NCBI GenBank assembly: GCA_949130495.1
Contig: OX422215.1
Location: 67,347,244 to 67,411,243, forward strand
Direction: 5' to 3'
Source: Sambucus nigra
Taxonomy: Eukaryota > Streptophyta > Magnoliopsida > Dipsacales > Adoxaceae
DNA length: 64,000 bases
How positions within the stretch are numbered: the first letter of the stretch is position 1; every line of letters begins with the position of its first letter. A model generated the notes under the pieces. The model worked only from the letters and a program-made list of their open reading frames with translations. It did not search any database and had not been told where the DNA came from. Shown here piece by piece: positions 59,012-64,000 of the stretch. The position numbers and the translations under genes were made by a program.

Positions 59012-62000
59012 ACGTAGTCCCGAGTAAGAGGCACGAACACCTCGCACGGGACCAATGTAACTTGTCGGAACTCATCGCGTAGTCCCGGGTCTCCCGGTAT
59101 GAGAATATGACGATAATTTGTAAAAATCAACACTTAAACTTAAAAACATGCCGTTAAAGGGTGAAAACCCAAATCGGCCCCCAAACGAACTCGTAGGAGG
59201 CACGAACACCTCGCACGGGACCAATGTAACTTGTAGGAACTGACTGCGTAGTCCCGGATCTCCCGGTTTGAGAGTATGATGATAATTTGCAGAAATCACA
59301 CTTAGAGTTAAAAATAGGTCGTTAAAGGGTGAAAACCCAAACCGGCCACCAATCAACCCCGAAGGAGGCACGAACACCTCGCACGGGACCAATGTAACTT
59401 ATTGGAACTGACCGCGTAGTCCCAGGTCTCCCGGTTTGTGAATAGGATGATAATTTGCAAAAATCAACACTTAAACTTAAAAACATTCCGTTAAAGGGTG
59501 AAAACCCAAATCAACCCCAAACAACCCCTTAGGAGGCATGAACACCTCGCACGGGACCAATGTAACCTGTTGGAACTGACCGCATAGTCCCGGGTCTCCC
59601 GATTTGTGAATAGGATGATAATTTGCAAAAATTAACACTTAAACTTAAAAACAAGCCGTTAAAGGGTGAAAACCCAAACCATCCCCCAAACGAACCCGTA
59701 GGAGGCACGAACACCTCGCACGGGACCAATGTAACTTGTAAGACCTGACCGCGTAGTCTCGGGTCTCCCGGTTTGTGAGTATGACGATAATTTGGAAAAA
59801 TCACACTTAGAGTTAAAAACAGGCCGTTAAAGGGTGAAAACCCAGATCGGCCCCCAATCGACCCCGTACGAGGCACGAACACCTCGCACGGGACCAATGT
59901 AACTTGTAGGAACTGACCGCGTAGTCCCGGGTCTCTTGGTTTGAGAGTATGACGATAATTTGCAAAAATCACACTTAGCTGTTAAAGGGTGAAAACCTAA
60001 ATCGGCCCCCAAACGACCCCATAGGAGGTACGAACACCTCGCACGGGACCAATGTAACTTGTAGGAACTGACCGCGTAGTCCCGGGTCTCCCGGTTTGAG
60101 AATATGACGATAATTTGCAAAAATCACACTTAGAGTTAAAAACATGCCATTAAAGGTTGAAAACCCAAACCGGCCCCCAATCGACCCCGAACGAGGCACG
60201 AACACCTCGCACAGCACCAATGTAACTTGTAGGAATTGACTGCGTAGTCCCGGGTCTCCCGGTTTGAGAGTATGATGATAATATGCAAAAATCACACTTA
60301 GAGTTAAAAATAGGTCGTTAATGGGTGAAAACCCAAACCGGCCACCAATCGACCCCGTGGAGGCACGAACACCTCGCACGGGACCAATGTAACTTGTTGG
60401 AACTGACCGCGTAGTCCTGGGTCTCCCGGTTTGTGAATAGGACGATAATTTGCAAAAATCAACACTTAAACTTAAAAACAAGCCGTTAAAGGTTGAAAAC
60501 CCAAACCATCCCCCAAACGACCCTGTAGGAGGCATGAACACCTCGCACGGGACCAATGTTACTTGTTAGAACTGACCGCGTAGTCCCGGGTCTTTCGGTT
60601 TGAGAGTATGACGATAATTTGGAAAAATCACACTTAGAGTTAAACACATGCCGTTAAAGGGTGAAAACCCAAACCGTCCCCCAATCGACCCCGTAGGAGG
60701 CACAAACACCTTGCACGGGACCAATGTAACTTGTAGGAACTGACCGCATAGTCCCGGGTCTCCCAGTTTGTGAATAGGACGATAATTTGCAAAAATCACA
60801 CTTAGGTATAAACATGCCGTTAAAGGGTGAAAACCCAAATCGGCCCCCAAACGACCCTATAGGATGCACGAACACCTCGCACGGGACCAATGTAACTTGT
60901 AGGAACTGACCGCGTAGTCTCGGGTCTCCCGGATTGTTAATAGGACGATAATTTGTAAAAATCAACACTTAAACTTAAAAACATACCGTTAAAGGGTGAA
61001 AACCCAAATCAGTCCCCAAACAACCCCGTAGGAGGCACGAACACCTCGCACGGGACCAATGTAACTTGTAGGAACTGACCGCGTTGTCCCAGGTTTCCCG
61101 GTTTGTGAGTATGACGATAATTTGCAAAAATCAACACTTAAACTTAAAAACAAACCGTTAAAGGGTGAAAACTTAAACCAGCCCCCAAACGAACCCGTAG
61201 GAGGCACGAACACCTCGCACGGGACCAGTGTAACTTGTAGAAACAGATTGCGTAGTCCCGGGTCTCCCGGTTTGTGAGTATGACGATAATTTGGAAAAAT
61301 CACACTGAGTTAAAAACAGTCCATTAAAGGGTGAAAACCCGAACCGGCTCCCAATCGACCCCGTACGAGGCACAAACACCTCGCACGGGACCAATGATAC
61401 TTGTAAGACCTGACCGCATAGTCCCGGGTCTTCCAGTTTGAGAGTATGACGATAATTTGGAAAAATCACACTTAGAGTTAAAAATAGGCCGTTGAAGGGT
61501 GAAAACCCAAACCGACCCCCAATCGACCCCGTAAGAGCCACGAACACTTGCCACGGGACCAATGTAACTTGTAGGAACTGACCGCATAGTCCCGAGTCTC
61601 TCGGTTTGAGAGTATGACGATAATTTGTAAAAATCACACTTAGTTAAAAACATGCCGTTAAAGGGTGAAAACCCAAATCGGCCCCCAAACGATCTCGTAG
61701 GAGGCACGCATACCTCGCACGGGATCAATGTAACTTGTAGAAACTGATCGCGTAGTCCCGGGTCTCCCGGTTTGAGAGTATGACGATAATTTGCAAAAAT
61801 CACACTTAGTGTTAAAAACATGCCATTAAAGGGTGAGAACCCAAACTGGCCCCCAATCGACCCCGTACGAGGCACGAACACCTCGCACGGGACCAATGTA
61901 ACTTGTAGGAACTGAGCGCGTAGTCCCGTGTCTCCCGGTTTGAGAGTATGATGATAATTTACAAAAATCACACTTAGAGTTAAAAACATGCCATTAAACG

Positions 62001-64000
62001 GTGAAAACACAAACCGGCCCCCAATCGACCCCGTACGAGGCACGAACACCTCGCACGGGACCAATGTAACTTGTAGGAACTGACCGCGTAGTCCCGTGTC
62101 TCCCAGTTTGAGAGTATGACGATAATTTACAAAAATCACACTTAGAGTTAAAAACATGCCATTAAAGGGTGAAAACCCAAACCGGCCCCCAATCGACCCC
62201 GTACGAGGCACGAACACCTCGCACGGGACCAATGTAACTTGTTGGAACTGACCGCGTAGTCTCGGGTCTCTCGGTTTGTGAATAGGATGATAATTTGCGA
62301 AAATCAACACTTAACCTTAAAAACAAGCCGTTAAAGGGTGAAAACCCAAACCAGCCCCCAAACGACCCCGTAGGAGGCACGGACACCTCGCACGGGACCA
62401 ATGTAACTTGTTGGAACTAACCGCGTAGTCCCGGGTCTCCCAGTTTGAGAGTATGATGATAATTTGGAAAAATAACACTTAGAGTTAAAAACAGGCCGTT
62501 AAAGGGTGAAAACCCAAACCGGCCTCCAATCGACCCCGTAGGAGGCACGAACACCTCGCACGGGATCAATGTAACTTGTAGGAACTGGTCGTGTAGTCCC
62601 CAGTCTCCTGGTTTGAGAGTATGAAGATAATTTGCAAAAATTACACTTAGTTAAAAACTTGCCGTTAGAGGGTGAAAACCCAAATCGGCCCCTAAACTAC
62701 CCCGTAAGAGGCACGAACACCTCGCACGGGACCAATGTAACTTGTAGGAACTGACCACGTAGTCCCGGGTCTCCCAATTTGAGAGTATGACGATAATTTG
62801 CAAAAATCACACTTAGAGTTAAAAACATGCCATTAAAGGTTGAAAACCCAAACCGGCCCCCAATCGACCCCGTACGAGGCACGAACACCTCGCACGACAC
62901 CAATGTAACTTGTAGAAACTGACCGCGTAGTCCCGGGTCTCCCGGTTTGAGAGTTTGATGATAATATGCAAAAATCACACTTAGTTAAAAATAGGACGTT
63001 AAAGGGTGAACAACGAAACCGACCGCCAATCGACCTCGTAGGAGGCACGAACACCTCGCACGGGACCAATGTAACTTATTGGAACTGACCGCGTAGTCCC
63101 GGGTCTCCCGGTTTGTGAATAGCATGATAATTTGCAAAAATCAACACTTAAACTTAAAAACATGTCGTTAAAGGGTGAAAACCCAAACTAGTCCACAAAT
63201 AACCCCGTAGGAGGCACGAACACCTCGCACGGGACCAATGTAACTTGTAGGAACTGACCGCGTAGTCCCGGGTTTCCCGGTTTGTGAGTATGACGATAAT
63301 TTGTAAAAATCACACATAGAGTTAAAAGCAAGCCATTAAAGGATGTAACCCCAAACGGGCCCCCAATCGACCCCGTACGAGGCACGAACACCTCGCACGG
63401 GACCAATGTAACTTGTAGGAACTGACCGCGTAGTCTCGGGTCTCCCGGTTTGAGAGTATGACGATAATTTGCAAAAATCACACTTAGCCGTTAAAGGGTG
63501 AAAACCTAAACCGACCCCCAAACGACCCCGTAGGAGGCACGAACACCTCGCACAGGACCAATGTAACTTGTAGGAACTGACAGCGTAATCCTGGGTCTCC
63601 CGGTTTGAGAATATGACGATAATTTGCAAAAATCACACTTAGAGTTAAAAACATGCCATTAAAGGTTGAAAACCCAAACCGGCCCCCAATCGACCCTGAA
63701 CGAGGCACGAACACCTCGCACGGCACCAATGTAACTTGTAGGAACTGACCGCGTAGTCCCGGGTCTCCCGGTTTGAGAGTATGATGATAATATGCAAAAA
63801 TTACACTTAGAGTTAAAAATAGGTCATTAATGGGTGAAAACCCAAACCGGACGCCAATCGACCCCGTAGGAGGCACGAACACCTCGCACGGGACCAATAT
63901 AACGTGTTGGAACTGATCGCGTAGTCCCGGGTCTCCCGGTTTGTGAATAGGACGATAATTTGCAAAAATCAACACTTAAACTTAAAAATAAGCCGTTAAA
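59012..64000. repeat. Satellite array of ~168-bp monomers
   Basis: About 30 tandem monomers of 165-170 bp. The marker CACGGGACCAATG recurs at 59045, 59214, 59382 and 59550, and so on to the window edge. Two main variants exist: one reads TTTGTGAATAGGACGATAA and CAACACTTAAACTTAAAAAC, the other TTTGAGAGTATGACGATAA and CACACTTAGAGTTAAAAAC, with a shortened form lacking 'gagttaaaaac'. Two short dyads are kept in most monomers: CCGGGTCTCCCGG and GGGTGAAAACCC. A segment near 59860-60490 recurs at 63370-64000 with a 3509-bp offset. The length is near that of a nucleosome repeat, as in many plant centromeric or heterochromatic satellites. Confidence 0.95.

Noticed and set aside
61324..62310. Long - strand ORFs across the satellite (up to 328 codons)
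   Set aside because: Most monomers are 168 bp, a multiple of three, so a stop-free frame simply carries over from copy to copy. The repeated peptide shows no domain and the frame is broken at monomers of other lengths.
59012..64000. CENP-B box in the monomer
   Set aside because: TTCGTGCCTCCTACGGG resembles the box but has nine bases between TTCG and CGGG instead of seven and lacks the central A.

Overview
The window is plant nuclear DNA, probably from a eudicot. It is AT-rich and gene-poor, and almost everything recognisable is a transposable element, an endogenous virus fragment or a tandem repeat. The plant assignment rests on chromodomain-type and Tat-type Gypsy elements, a SIRE-like Copia element, CACTA (En/Spm) transposons, an integrated caulimovirid, spliceosomal introns and long (TA)n runs. 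I found no convincing intact host gene. All calls come from reading the sequence; no database search was possible.

Layout, left to right. 1-5763 is the 3' part of a Tat-lineage Gypsy element on the + strand: a 54-bp tandem array, a broken antisense accessory gene, a polypurine tract and a 3' LTR. It abuts 5764-~12200, a decayed endogenous pararetrovirus (Caulimoviridae) on the - strand that is cut inside its RNase H region. 12200-14299 is unassigned. 14300-38714 is a three-level nest. The outermost element is a ~24.4-kb Tekay/Del-type Gypsy (- strand, ~3-kb LTRs, TSD tatga/tacga). Inside it is a SIRE-like Copia (19328-33645, - strand, perfect TSD caaag). Inside that is a Tat-type Gypsy (20725-30324, + strand) with its own 128-bp tandem array and antisense gene. 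LTR divergence estimated by eye falls from outer to inner (about 12%, 9%, 5%), in agreement with the nesting.

38715-47611 is intergenic DNA with several MITEs, a possible SINE and a LINE 3' fragment. 47612-53900 is a structurally complete CACTA element (6289 bp, TSD tat) with a broken TNP2-type transposase gene. It also carries two copies of a captured plant B3-domain fragment arranged as an inverted repeat. 53904-56415 is the PBS/LTR region of another Gypsy element related to the Tekay-type one. It is cut by a second CACTA terminus at 56416, which is followed by a spliced Ptta/En/Spm-like gene. 59012-64000 (running off the window) is a satellite of ~168-bp monomers with visible higher-order structure.

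The genes do not form a host pathway. What they share is mobile-element biology: capsid, protease, reverse transcriptase, integrase and transposase remnants, nearly all inactivated. The points most worth a second look are the B3 inverted repeat inside the CACTA element, the inverted-repeat-rich arrays at the same internal position in two Tat elements, the satellite's 3509-bp recurrence next to a CACTA gene, the twin primer-binding site in the Copia element, and the virus copy cut by a retrotransposon.
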